A stretch of 64,000 bases of DNA from assembly GCA_002917075.1 (NCBI GenBank), contig NTMA01000114.1, positions 1 to 64,000 of the forward strand, given 5' to 3'. Position 1 is the stretch's first letter, and the number at the start of each line of letters is the position of its first letter. This DNA comes from Hawksworthiomyces lignivorus. Its lineage: Eukaryota > Ascomycota > Sordariomycetes > Ophiostomatales > Ophiostomataceae. Under the pieces are notes generated by a model. The model was not told the DNA's origin, did not search any database, and saw nothing but the letters and a program-made list of their open reading frames with translations. This document shows positions 45,681 through 56,535 of this stretch, piece after piece. The position numbers and the translations under genes are program-made.

Positions 45681-46985
45681 CTAAGCCGGGGGCTGGTTGT
45701 TGACAATTACTTCCACTGGCTGCCCGGTAGACTCGTCGATGAGCGAATCACCCTTTACCACAACTTCGTGGTGCTGGATACGCCGCATCAGCGACATGAA
45801 GCCTGACTCGCGGAACCGGGAGCCCGGATGGCTGTCAAGCGTGTTCACTATTTGCTCCGCAGTGCGCGCCAAATCGTCATGGTCCTGCTTCGGGTCCTTT
45901 TCTTGGGAAACCTCTTCTTCGACAATGGGCTGCGGCAGCTCCTCTGCCACACCCTGGGCCAGATTACTTGCGGCGGCAGTAGACTCTGCGAGTTTCTGTG
46001 CCTCAAGCTCTTCGGCAAGGGATTCCATCACGGCGTCGACGCTCTCTACCTGAGATGCTGTGCCCTTTGCGATGTTTTGTTCTTCGGCGGTCGGGCCGTA
46101 TGTGGCCATCCACTTGTCCATCTCCGCCTCGAATTCGACGTCGGCCTCGATCTGAGCAAATCGGGCCTCCAGTTCAGCCTCCGAAAGACCGGCAACACCG
46201 GTCGATGAAACCGCAGTTATTGAAGCAACATTGGTGGCAGTCGAAGTAGAGGCGGGGGGGATGTACTGCTGGAAACCCGGATTACCAACGAAACTAGGCG
46301 TGTAGGCAGGACCAGCGGAGGCAGCCATTCCCATCGGAAACTGCGGCGATTGATACACGCTCTGCATCGGATTCTGTTGCAGGCTGAAGGAGTTCGCGGC
46401 CATTCCAACAGCAGGAGTCGACATAGCGGTCGCGGCAATCCCGCTGTGCTGCGCAACGCCCTGTGTAGCTGCGAATTCTGCCGCCCAGCTGGAGCCGTTG
46501 TGCTTTTGCAGAGCAGGAACGTGAGCCTGAGAGAATCCCGAGACCGGCGCACCTACGCCTGCATACTGAATCTGCGGAGGACGCCCAGCTTGCTGGTAGG
46601 CGGCGGGGCCGAGCCCGTTCAGATCGGAAGGCATATGGACTGTCTCTGGTTGGAGGCCAAGAGGTGCGCCCGCCACAAATGCCTGGAATCCCGCATCGTT
46701 ACTGGCCTGACTAGGTAAAGACCGAAAGTTCTAGCGAAAGTCAGCAAGAGCGTTGCATGATTCGAAAGAACGAATATGGTAGTACAGCCAGCAGGAAAGG
46801 TGAGAGAAAGTTGGCGAGCCCGTAAAACAGGCTGAAGGACGCGGACTTGATGGCTGCACACTTACCGAAGGACCAGCGAGATTAGGGCTGGGCGTCGAGC
46901 GGTCTTGGTGCAGAGAACGATCACGGTTGACATGCTCGCTAAAGCTCTTCAACGCGGTCGACGGACCGCATACGCTGTCAGCCAT
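45681..46985 (-). CDS. PEX20: Peroxin PEX20, PTS2 co-receptor
   Basis: Exons 46985-46866 and 46730-45681 encode 389 residues. The intron (GTAAGT to CTAG) joins NLAGPS to NFRSLP. PEX20 works with PEX7 to bring PTS2 cargo to the peroxisome membrane and recycles through a conserved N-terminal cysteine. The start MADSVCGPSTALKSFSEHVN is the family hallmark, with Cys6 as the recycling cysteine, followed by RDRSLHQDR. A WxxxF motif, WAAEF, is at 122-126, and a related WMATY is near 247. The C-terminal conserved part, about residues 325-370, contains ARTAEQIVNTLDSHPG and FRESGFMSLMRRI. The frame stops at TAG but continues open beyond it (see the separate entry). The gene shares a 1.3-kb divergent promoter region with SEC13. 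Confidence 0.93.
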
Positions 46986-48297
46986 GGTGTCTGGAGTAGG
47001 CGACGTTTTCCAGCCGGGATGAGCGCCCCTGTGACTCGAAAGATGAAAGGGTATGTGAAACTCGAGAAACAGACGGACAAGGTTGTCGTTGCTGTGTATA
47101 GAAGCAGGTTTAAAAGTGAAGTGGTGTGTGAACGCAAACGAAAATGAAGCTTGTGGTAAGGAAAATATGAGCCGAGGTTCGGGGAGGCTCAGAGTGCTAG
47201 CGACGAATAAAACGAAGGAGAGAGAAGGCTGAGGAAAGACGCCGTAAATAGCACACGGAGAATGCTAAGGACTGCAAAGACTGAAAACGACAAAAAGCTG
47301 CTATCCGACAGGAGAGAGGAATCTATTGATGGTGAATGACATTGGCAAGGAAAGAGGCCGAGGCCGACTGAGGCATGCTGTCTAAGTGTGGACAATAACA
47401 TGCACAAGCATTTTCTTTGGTGCGCGGAGGAAAGGTTGTGGGGAAATGTCACTCGTACATGTACTCGTGCCGAATGGTGGACTCGTCTCACTGAAACGGC
47501 ATCGTTGGAGGGGACAGCAGCCTATTGTCCAGCATGAACTGGGAATGCTGGGATTGCGGAGGTAAGGAAAGGAGCATATTAGTGAATGAGAGGCATAAGT
47601 GCCGCTTATAAAGCTTCTCGCCTCTCAGTTTGCCGCTCTCAGTGGTCATGCTAGGGTCCCCTCCACGAGCTTGTGACAGCCGAGAGAAAGTGACTACAAC
47701 GAGTACCAAGGTACAAGCGTGCAAACAAAATATGGCTGTGGCTTCTAGGGTGTGGCGTGAGAGTACCCGCTTTTATTGGGCAATGTGAGTGGCTGTTGTG
47801 TCTGGCAGTGTTCCTTGCCTACGGATGACGGAATTTGTGTTTGTCCTTTTGACTTACAGCGCCAAACAGCTCGGGAAGGTACGAGTGGTATTATTGCTGC
47901 TAGCGCCTACTCCGTACTACTGGACGATTGGGGACAGATAGCAAGCCAAAAGCAGAAGGGGGGCAATTGTCTCTCGCAGCCAGTGAGAGGCAACAAAACA
48001 GCCTCTAGAACGACCAGACACTAAGAAAACGGACACGACAACGACAATAGCAACGACACGACCTCTGCAATAGCGTTTTGCTTTTCTGCTCTTTTGCTTC
48101 TGATTCGAGCTTCTCACCTCTCTCTGATCTTTCCTCTCTCGGTTTCTGTGGTCTCAAAATTACGGCAATACAGCGACGGCATATTGCTTTGCTTTTTTAC
48201 CTTGACGCAAGAAAGGGGGCAAATCTGCTCCCATTGAGCTCGACCACTTTATCTTTTTTGCTATCCAGACGGACCGTTTTCACAGAATCAATACACA
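46986..48297. other. Divergent promoter region between PEX20 and SEC13
   Basis: About 1.3 kb separating two start codons that face away from each other. An exact TACTCCGTA motif lies at 47908-47916. From about 48060 to 48297 the plus strand is CT-rich and probably forms the SEC13 leader. I see no other gene; short frames here overlap on both strands. Confidence 0.6.
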
Positions 48298-49564
48298 ATG
48301 GTTGGTGCATAGCTTGAAACCCATCCCTTCGTCGAACCGCGCCACCGGCAGAGCGGCATTCGAAACTATACACCAGCAACAATGAAGAGCTGGGGAGCTT
48401 CTCACAATGCTAACAGCAACATCGTCAATAGGCAACAAGAGGGGTGTCTAACGTCAACCATGACGGTATGATTGTACGTTCCCTTTCGAGATCTTTCCCG
48501 CATTCTCTTTCCACTGGCGCCCTGCTCACAATGTCGTTCTTGCCTCTCTAATAGCACGATGTCGCGCTCGACTACTACGGCCGGCGCATGGCCACCTGCT
48601 CCTCAGACCGGAAAATCAAGATCTTCGAGATTGAGGGCGAGACCCAGAGATTACTAGAGACGCTGAAAGGGTAGGTCAGAGGCCGGGTTGAGAAGATCAA
48701 GGAAGGAGATATTGGACATTGGAGATGTGCTACGCATTCTCGATCACCTGCTAATGCTTGTCTCCAACCCCCCCTCCCTACAGACACGAAGCTGCAGTCT
48801 GGTCCGTCGCCTGGGCCCACCCCAAGTACGGCAGCATTCTGGCCTCCGCGAGCTATGATGGCAAAGTATTCATCTGGCGCGAGCAAGCAGGCGTCTGGCA
48901 GCGCCTCTTCGACTTCGCCCTGCACAAGGCTTCCGTGAACCTGGTGTCCTGGTCGCCACATGAGGCCGGCTGCCTGCTAGCTTGCGCATCGTCCGACGGC
49001 GCCGTCAGTGTCCTCGAGTTCAAGGACAACAGCTTCGAGCACACCACCTTCCCGGCCCACGGCCTCGGTGTCAATGGCGTCTCGTGGGCGCCAGCCACGT
49101 CCGCGGGCAGCCTGATCTCCAGCAACCCGTCGCCCGCCGCTGCCGGCAACCGCCGGTTCGTCACGGGCGGCAGCGACAACGTACTGCGCATCTGGACCTG
49201 GGACCCGAACGCAGCGGCGACCGGTGGGGCGGGCGCCGGCGGGTACGTGCAGGAGGGCGAGCCCCTGACGGGCCACACGGACTGGGTGCGCGACGTGGCC
49301 TGGAGCCCGACTGTGCTGCAGAAGAGCTATATCGCCAGCGCAAGCCAGGACAAGACGGTGCGCATCTGGACGGCCGACGCTCTGTCCCCCGCTAGCAGCG
49401 GTGGCTGGGCTAGCAAGGTGCTCACCTTCGACGCCGCCGTGTGGCGCGTCAACTGGAGCCTGAGCGGCAATGTGCTGGCCGTCAGCACCGCCAGCAACAA
49501 GGTGACCATGTGGAAGGAGAACCTCAAGGGTGAGTGGGAGTGCGTGAAGACCATGGGCGTATAG
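48298..49564 (+). CDS. SEC13: SEC13, COPII coat and nuclear pore WD40 protein
   Basis: Sec13 pairs with Sec31 in the COPII outer coat and with Nup84-complex partners at the nuclear pore. My model has four coding exons: the ATG alone (48298-48300), 48432-48473, 48555-48670 and 48784-49564, giving 313 residues, the usual Sec13 length. The joined start reads [20 protein letters not shown] then [13 protein letters not shown], matching the conserved Sec13 N-terminus. A CTAAC branch site stands about 20 bp before the exon-2 acceptor. Six WD-type blades follow: [14 protein letters not shown] with [60 protein letters not shown] with [10 protein letters not shown], and [17 protein letters not shown]. 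Exon 1's donor is GTTGGT, as in the gene at 13521. Exons 3 and 4 are secure; the ATG-only exon is inferred. Confidence 0.93.
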
Positions 49565-50128
49565 GCGGAGGGGAGAAGAAGCGGGAAATGGCGGCAGAGT
49601 CGCAGAGCGGCAAGAATACAGCAAGGCGGTTTTCAGTCGTATACCAGAAAAAAAGGGGGGAAGGGGATCGAGCAGTAGATGACCAAATGATCACAACAAA
49701 GCAAATGAAAGAGCAATACAGATACAGATGCGGGAAAGAAAAGGGACCTGGTAGGGTGTATTGTCATTATATATTGGCGTTTCTTTGGCCAAACACCGTT
49801 TTCTCCTGCCTATAGACTCTAAAAGACGAGTCCTCGTGAAAAATGACTTTGACAATCTTGATACTTGCCTAGACCAACTTCTGTTAGTTGGCTATCCTTC
49901 CGTCGACTGGTCCTAAAAACTATACACAAGCAGACAAAAAAGATAGATTAACGCATAGACAGGTTGCTATCAAGCCCTGACGACACAGCCTTTCGTCTAT
50001 TATATTCCTTTCCCATCCCCGGCCAGGGAATTTACACCACCGGGCCGCCCATAATAATCCGATAAAACCAAACGCTAGTAGCGACAGAAGAAAAGAAGAG
50101 AAGAGGAAGCTGGGTAGGATAGACGCGG
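49565..50128. other. Convergent spacer between SEC13 and the dehydrogenase gene
   Basis: About 560 bp between two facing stop codons, presumably both 3' UTRs. No further gene is seen. Confidence 0.55.
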
Positions 50129-51760
50129 CTAGGCGACGACGACCATGACGCCGCCGACGAGGCTCAGGGCCAGCACCGCATACACGAACCAGAGGCTGCC
50201 CTCGTTGAGCCTGCTGCGACCGGACCGGCCGGCCTCGTTGGCGGTGCCGGTGCCGGTGACGAGTGTGCCTGAGCCCGTGGGTGTGGCCGTAGACGAGCTG
50301 CCACCGCCCTGTGCCGTGACGCCGGCCTGCTGCAGGACGTAGATCTCGCCGGTGGCGTCGGAGCTCATAAAGAGGCGGCCCTGCTTGTCCAGGGCGAGGC
50401 CGACGGGGCGGAAGCACTTGCCGGGGCAGGCGGAGAGGTCGGCGTTGGACAAGATGTCAAAGGCGGCCGTGGTGCTGTCGGCGGGGTCGACGGGCTGGCC
50501 GGCGGCGAAAGGGATGCTGGACAGCTTGTAGCCGACGGGGTCGGAGCGGTCCCAGCTGCCGTGGAAGGAGACGTAGGCGGCGGAGCCGTCGCCGGCAAAG
50601 ACGATGTCGAGGGGCGCCATGTGGGCCTGGAAGGTGAGGCGCGGGGCGACGTGGGCCTGGGCGCACGTGGTGTCGTTGAGCGTGGCGTTGGGGCTGAGGG
50701 CGAACTGGGCGCCGACGGCGAGGCCGCCGCCGTCGGGCAGCGGGCCGGGGGCCCAGACGGCGAAGCAGCTAGGATAGCCGTAGTTGGCACCCAGCAGGGC
50801 GTTGCTGGTGTCGTTGAGCGCACCGTGCTCGTTGAGCTCCTCGCCCGGGTTGTCCTCGTGCACGTCGGCACCGTCGCGGCGGATCTCGTCGGCCGAGTTC
50901 TCGACGCTCCACAGCCCGGCCGTGGCCGGCTCCTCGGCCAGGCCGACCGAATTGCGCAGGCCCCAGCCCACCAGCGTGCCGCCGGCCGTGTAGTCGTAGG
51001 GGAAGGCGCCGCCGGTAGAACCAACGTCAAAGGCCTTGATCTGCGACCGGCCCGAGCCGATGGCCAGAGTCGCCATGTCCATGTTCTCGGCGCTGCCGCG
51101 CGAGACCAGCAGCATGGTCGTGCCGGCCGGCGACGCCCGCGACAGCAGCAGCGTGCGCGTCGAGTGGTCCGAGTTGCTCATGTTGGTCACCAGCGTCTGC
51201 GGCGGCCCGCTGCCCACGCTGGCCGCGTCCGCGTCGTACGGCCACGCGAACACGTCGGCCGACGACGACGCGTACAGCGTCTTGCCGTCCGCGGAGAGCT
51301 CGATGCCGTGGTTGAGCTGGGAGCGGCGTGTCAGCAAAGCAAGAGGCCCACGTGCTAGTTCTCTTACGGCCCCTAGTGTACAAAGGCCAGAGGGGAGAAG
51401 GAGGGGAATAGAGGCTGGTCTCTTCTCTCTCACATCAGAGTTGGCTATGAGCGTTTGGCTGCTCTTGACCACCAGGCAGGTGTTGCCGTGGTCGTCAAAT
51501 GTGATATGCTGGATACCGGTCCCGGACTGCACAACCAGCAACGCACCATTGCTATCGAACATGATCGACCGCGGCGTCTTGAGCCCCGTGACCACGAGCT
51601 GCGCAACCCAGCCACTGCCTACGACCGGGTCGTTATACGAGGGCGTCAAGACGGTCGGGCAGGCTGCTGCTGCCGCCGTCGAAGACGTAGCCCCTGCCAG
51701 ATGTGCACATGTGCAGGCAAGGCACAGAACACCCCAAAAACTTAATCTTGAGCGGCGCAT
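50129..51760 (-). CDS. Secreted sorbosone/pyranose dehydrogenase-like quinoprotein, probably GPI-anchored
   Basis: Exons 51760-51434 and 51316-50129 encode 504 residues. The 117-bp intron (GTGAGA to CCAG) has no in-frame stop, so the unspliced frame is also open; splicing joins IANSD to LNHGIELS. A signal peptide is present (about 1-24, hydrophobic with AGA at the end). The body is a beta-propeller of the soluble PQQ-dependent glucose/sorbosone dehydrogenase fold. Examples are LKTPRSIMFDSNGALLVVQ, LNHGIELSADGKTLYASSS, GWGLRNSVGLAEEPATAGLW, ENSADEIRRDGADVHEDNPG and LGANYGYPSCFAVW. This resembles the CAZy AA12 group of secreted fungal pyranose dehydrogenases. A Ser/Thr/Gly-rich stretch and a C-terminal hydrophobic tail ending VGGVMVVVA suggest a GPI anchor. 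Cofactor and substrate are inferred from the family only. Confidence 0.87.
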   Translation of the reverse strand: MRRSRLSFWGVLCLACTCAHLAGATSSTAAAAACPTVLTPSYNDPVVGSGWVAQLVVTGLKTPRSIMFDSNGALLVVQSGTGIQHITFDDHGNTCLVVKSSQTLIANSDVREKRPASIPLLLPSGLCTLGAVRELARGPLALLTRRSQLNHGIELSADGKTLYASSSADVFAWPYDADAASVGSGPPQTLVTNMSNSDHSTRTLLLSRASPAGTTMLLVSRGSAENMDMATLAIGSGRSQIKAFDVGSTGGAFPYDYTAGGTLVGWGLRNSVGLAEEPATAGLWSVENSADEIRRDGADVHEDNPGEELNEHGALNDTSNALLGANYGYPSCFAVWAPGPLPDGGGLAVGAQFALSPNATLNDTTCAQAHVAPRLTFQAHMAPLDIVFAGDGSAAYVSFHGSWDRSDPVGYKLSSIPFAAGQPVDPADSTTAAFDILSNADLSACPGKCFRPVGLALDKQGRLFMSSDATGEIYVLQQAGVTAQGGGSSSTATPTGSGTLVTGTGTANEAGRSGRSRLNEGSLWFVYAVLALSLVGGVMVVVA

Positions 51761-53172
51761 TTTTTTTTTGTTTAAGAAAAGCTAAAAAGAAATATATTTG
51801 TCGTGGCAATTGCTAGCCGATTGGTGAACCGGGCTGTTCTCCTCGTCCTTATCACGACTTTCACAGTTGTAAGACGATCTCTGGCGCTATGGGAGCCTTT
51901 CTGCACTTGCTGAGTGAGGCCTCTCACACTAGATAAGGACGATGCGATGATATAAAAAGGTCAAGATAAACAATTGGAGATGAAAAGCAACGCCTCTTTA
52001 AAGTTTTATTTTTGATGATCCTCAGAACAATTGAAAATGAAATGAGGCCCATGGGCAAAATAACAAATCATGCGAATTTGGTCCGTCCGTGGCATATCTT
52101 CCCTGAACGATCTGACGTCTTTTGTTCTTATCCATGGTTCACGGATTCAGCAATGGTGGACATAAAGCGGGAGGGCGAGAGCCTCCAGGACTGTCCGCGT
52201 AATGATGGAGGTGTGCAATGCATACGTTTATCCGCCAGAGTTCTCTAGCTGGAAATGCACATGTCGTCCCCCTACCCTACATTTTCGCTTACGTCGTACA
52301 TCCGTCTATCCATTCATCCTCACTTTGTCGTGCTGCCTTTTCCTCACCAGCCTCTCTTTCTTGTGACATTTTGCCCAGCCTCTCTTCTCAGGATCGATGG
52401 AGAGAGAATACCAAGCAGAAAGAGGGGTCGCTTGAATACACCCAAACAGATGCGGAAGAAAACAGGAATCCGTCGCAATGCATACACAGCCTTTGCTATT
52501 CGGCAGCTCTTCCAAGTGGTGCTTTGATGGAAACTGCCAAGACCTCTTCCTACTGTCTGAAACGTGGGGTCTGGTCTGCTATCCGCCGTCTGCTCGGTAT
52601 AGTTTTGGGTTATCTCCAATTCCATCTTACAAACCAGAAAAGGCTTCGAAACTACGGGATACAGAGGATGAAATGGACTACTGCTTCTGCACAAATTGAA
52701 TAGACTAAAACAACTCATGTCGTTCTCCTTGCGGCAGTCAAGAGAAATCATGATATGCATCTACAAAAAAAAAAAAAACGTATTTGGAATGTACCAATGC
52801 TTGCCTTATTTGAACGCATGTAAACCAAAAACAGAGAAATGGAAACAAAAAGGAATCAAATAGAGAGTCGCACGTCTTAGAAGAGAAAAATTAAGGGAAC
52901 AAAGGGAAAACAAAAAGGAAAAGCAGGGCGCTCAATGGAGATGATGCGTGCGCTGTCTTGAGGTGTCTCTCTTGGCGAATGAAAGAAGTCTGAGTCTGTG
53001 TGCTCTTTGGATGCAAACCACGCAAAGGATAGGTTTGAGACAATGGGAAAATCAGGGTATTCGGAAAAGAGGGTAATGAACAATAAAGGGAAGATAAAAA
53101 TGGACCGCCAGACCGCTGCACCTCTTCATCTGTCATCTCTCTCTCTCTCCCGCGGACTCTCGTCAAATTACA
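51761..53172. other. Intergenic: dehydrogenase promoter and WHI2-like 3' flank
   Basis: About 1.4 kb between two minus-strand genes. An A-tract lies at 52765-52778. Frames here are short and unrecognised. The dehydrogenase leader immediately above 51760 is A/T-run rich. Confidence 0.5.
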
Positions 53173-55070
53173 TCAACGCAGACCGATCACGCTCATCTCC
53201 AGCGTCCACACTCGCCGGATCCATACCTTGAGCGGACCGTCGACGCCTTCGACGTTGTCCAGATGCACGCCTTCCCACCAGCATCGCCGTGCCGGCTTCC
53301 GCCAGAAGAGCAGCAGCTTCTGCGCCATGCCTACGGCGTTGCTGCTCATCTCGTTGCCGCGGATATCGGAACGCAGCCGCGCCAGCGCTAGGCTGCAAAT
53401 GACTGCCTTGTTTGGCTCGCCGGCACGGTGGCCCCAGGCGTCGTCATGGTCAAATCCACTTTATGAATGTGTCAGCAGCAAAAATAAGAAAAAAAGAGCA
53501 TAGGTAAGAGAGGAGATAGGCTAAAAACCACATACCCTGCCGTGAGCATCTCGATCAGATGTGCTTCTGTAGTGCCTGGCTCGTCGCTGCGCTTCAAGCC
53601 GGAGAAGATGCCGTTCTGCTTTAGCAAGGCTCGTGCGGTAGCCCGCTTCACCTCCATCATCTCGTCTTGCTGCATGCCAGCTCGCGGCGGAATGGCGTAG
53701 AAGTCGAGGTCCTCGCGCAGGACAATAATGCCCGCCCGCTTCGACGAGTCGTCCCTGGAGGCCATGGGGTCAATGCCGCCAACCTCGCCCTCTTGCGCGT
53801 TTGGCGACAGATCTGTTGGGATAGACTGAGCTACGCCGCGGAAGAAATCTAGCATGTATTGAAGAGATGCTGGGTCGTACTATTTATTCGGCGGCAATGA
53901 TTAGCAGTGCAGGCTTACAGGAGAAGAAGCGAAATGGTAGTACGAACATCGACTTGTATGGCATCAGCTTCGCTGAAGCCGCCAACGACATGTCCCTCCG
54001 GGAAGAGGCCATTGGGGAAAAGCGAGAGGAGGACGAACTCGGGGAGAGTGAGCAGCTCGTCTCTGGACAGTGTGAAGCGTGTTCCCCTGCAGGATGGTCA
54101 GCCCAGGTCTCTGAGGCCAGGTGGCCATGGTGACACAGCATGATGCTCAGCTCAATACATACCGAAGGTCCATCGCTATGGTCTCGTCGACGCCTACATC
54201 GCCTGTTTGTTCGTATGTCAGCTAAATTTCATCAAAATAGGCGGGGGCCAGGCGAGCTGGTCTCTTCCAGTTTTGTGCGGACAAGCTCTTACTTCCAAGA
54301 TTGTTGATGGGGGGCCCTCCTTGCTGCACCTGGGTGATGATGCTGGAGGCTCCTCCGGCGGCCGCCATTAGGTATGTGAAAGAAAGGAGAGGACTAGACC
54401 CCTCGGAATACGCCGGCGGCGGTTCGGACTCGTCTTCCTTGCTGTTGCTGGATTCACCTTTCCGTTTCGGGTCGGGCGGTAGAGCGCGCTTGGTCTCGTC
54501 CTGTAGAGCGGCGGCGGATGACGATGCTTCTGGCTGGGGATCGTGGGCCTGGTGATCGCTGCGGGGACCAGATGTAGAAGGCGCGTAGGCAGGCGCGGCA
54601 GGCGGGTCAAAAAGCGAGCTGAACGAAGGGGGCTGGGATGTCGACGACAGCGATGGCCGTACGGGCAGCAGCGAAGAGAGCGGAGTCGTAGACGGTAGAA
54701 ATTGACCTTGAGGGTACTGTGGCGGCGGAGAGCTCTGCTGCTGCTGGTGTCTATTCAGGCCGGCGGATTCTTGGATACTTCGTTCCGCTTCCTCGACGTC
54801 TTCGGATTCCAACGGCTCTTCTTCTTCTCCGGCGTAGCCTCTGCTGGGGTCAGAGCCCGTAGGGTGGGCGGCCGAGGCGTCCTGGGCAGCAACTGCCTTC
54901 GAGGCGGTGCTCGGATGGTCTCCGGTTCCGGTAGCGGACCGTCTATCAGGCGCTGGCAAGGATGGAGTCACCACGGTAGAGGCTGGCTTTTCTAGAGGCG
55001 AACCGAGCTGGAGGGCGGCGACGGTGGACGACGGCCCGTTGGGGTTGCTGGGATTCTGCGAGTCGGACAC
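53173..55070 (-). CDS. WHI2: WHI2-like BTB/POZ-domain protein
   Basis: Five exons, 55070-54293, 54202-54163, 54086-53948, 53879-53536 and 53458-53173, encode 528 residues. Donors are GTAAGA, GTATGT, GTTCGT and GTATGT, and all phases agree. Yeast Whi2 works with the Psr phosphatases in stress response and in restraining TORC1 under nutrient limitation. Residues 1-255 are low-complexity, rich in Ser, Pro and Gln. A BTB fold follows: AMDLRGTRFTLSRDELLTLP with EFVLLSLFPNGLFPEGH, then VDYDPASLQYMLDFFRGVAQ. Then comes AGIIVLREDLDFYAIPPRAG and FSGLKRSDEPGTTEAHLIEM, then WGHRAGEPNKAVICSLALAR. The C-terminal part reads GMAQKLLLFWRKPARRCWWE and ends WIRRVWTLEMSVIGLR. This arrangement matches filamentous-fungal Whi2 homologs as I remember them. 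The 40-nt exon 2 is very short. Confidence 0.9.
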
Positions 55071-55335
55071 GGTGGAGGTTGGAAAGATGAGACTTTCTTA
55101 GCAACGGGGAATGAATCTGGGCAAAGGGTCAAAAGCCTCCTCCTGTGCTTATTCCGACGCCGATGCTAATTGCAGCGGTTATATAGTAGTGATCTCGCCG
55201 TGATTGATTTATTCCGACTCTTGGCACGCAAAAAGGTGCAGGCGGTAAATTGCGATTGGGAAGAATAGGGGGGGGAGGGGGGTGGGTTGATTCGAGGAAG
55301 CGGGATCGATTAAGGTTCGCTGTCAGCTCTGCACG

Positions 55336-55364
55336 CGAGAGAGAGAGAGAAAGAGAGAGATAGA
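55336..55364 (+). repeat. GA microsatellite
   Basis: An imperfect (GA)n run in the presumed 5' leader of the WHI2-like gene, where it reads as CT on the sense strand. Confidence 0.8.
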
Positions 55365-55870
55365 GATTGGCGAGCGGGAAGAGAGTTAAGGGGGCATAAG
55401 AGGTATAGAAAGAGGAAGAGGAAGCAGAAGAAGAGAAAGGATCCGGCTGATTTAAACGGACATCTGGAAGGGGAGGATTTCGAGAGGGCTGGGGAAGAGC
55501 AGAGGAAGCTGAATTCGGCCGAGGAGAGGACAAGACGCGAGTGGAGAAGACTGGTGTCTGGTGTCTATTGTCTGGGACGGGGAGACAGGGCACGGCGAGA
55601 GCGTCAAGAAGTGTTTAGCATTAGAGAAGATATAAATTGGTGATGGTATTTCGGCTTAGAAGATGTTCTTTTTTTGGGCTGTTTGGGGGGGGACCGCTTT
55701 TTTCGACAGTGAGGTGGAAAGGAGAGGCAGAGAAAGGCGGAAAGGAGATTCGAGGACGGGGAAGGAGGCACTGACCCACTGACTAGGACATGTGCTGGTG
55801 AGGGAAGTCACGGTGCGCGATACCACGAGGGAGAAGGGAAGGAGCGACAGGAGACGAATTGAGGCGACTG

Positions 55871-55894
55871 AGGTACAGAGGTACAGAGGTACAG
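55871..55894 (+). repeat. Three tandem copies of AGGTACAG
   Basis: Three consecutive 8-bp copies, directly seen, in the intergenic region upstream of the WHI2-like gene. Confidence 0.85.
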
Positions 55895-56535
55895 GCGACA
55901 GCGGCCCCTTTCCAGCATAAACTACACGTAACTACATACAAGCAAACAACTAATAATATCGCCTGCAGCTTATGCTTATAGGCGGTCCAGTGTGTGTTGG
56001 CTAGTGCTGATAGTCGCCCTGCAGGTGCTCCATTTCCTGGCAACGGCCCGCATTGAGACCTCCTAGCAAGGTCTCGTCTCTGTTGGATCTGTCTTAATAT
56101 GGAGTATATTGAACAAAAGTACACAGAGTTGCTCTCCTCTGGCGTGCTACTGGTGTGCTACTGGTGCCAGTAATACATACTTGCTCGTACACGTACCAGG
56201 GGGGGTCCGTGCTTCTGCTCCCTGTCGGCGCTGTAAGCGCCCTGATTCTTTGGTGATTGGGACAACAGAATGCGCTAGCCGCCGGGGTTTCTCAAATGCA
56301 CCGCTATGGGCCAATCAACGCACTGGGTCCCCCTAGGAAACCTGCCTCCTGCAGTGCGTTGGCTCGCTATAAACGGCAAATTTCTCTGCATTGATGGTCC
56401 CCCTGCCAGACAGACTGTACAGCATCAAGGTGCGAATAAGAAAACAGTATTGCCTCGTCGCGTGTTATGTTCTAGATCTACATATCTTACATTTTGCTGT
56501 GCATAAACTGGATTTGTCTAATTTATTATTCCCGT

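Larger units (their letters stand above)
55071..56535. other. Intergenic: WHI2-like promoter
   Basis: About 1.5 kb. On the plus strand it is purine-rich from 55250 to 55790, with a GA microsatellite at 55336-55364 and G runs near 55268-55280 and 55684-55691. Read on the minus strand these form a CT-rich leader for the WHI2-like gene. An 8-bp repeat (AGGTACAG, three copies) is at 55871-55894. Confidence 0.6.

Noticed and set aside
45473..45706. Minus-strand ORF overlapping the PEX20 end in another frame
   Set aside because: The alternative frame is hydrophobic noise. The frame shared with PEX20 explains the sequence better.
50561..51358. 265-codon plus-strand ORF opposite the dehydrogenase gene
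   Set aside because: Shadow of GC-rich codons. Its Ala/Arg/Gly-rich translation lacks domain features, while the minus strand has a signal peptide and propeller motifs.
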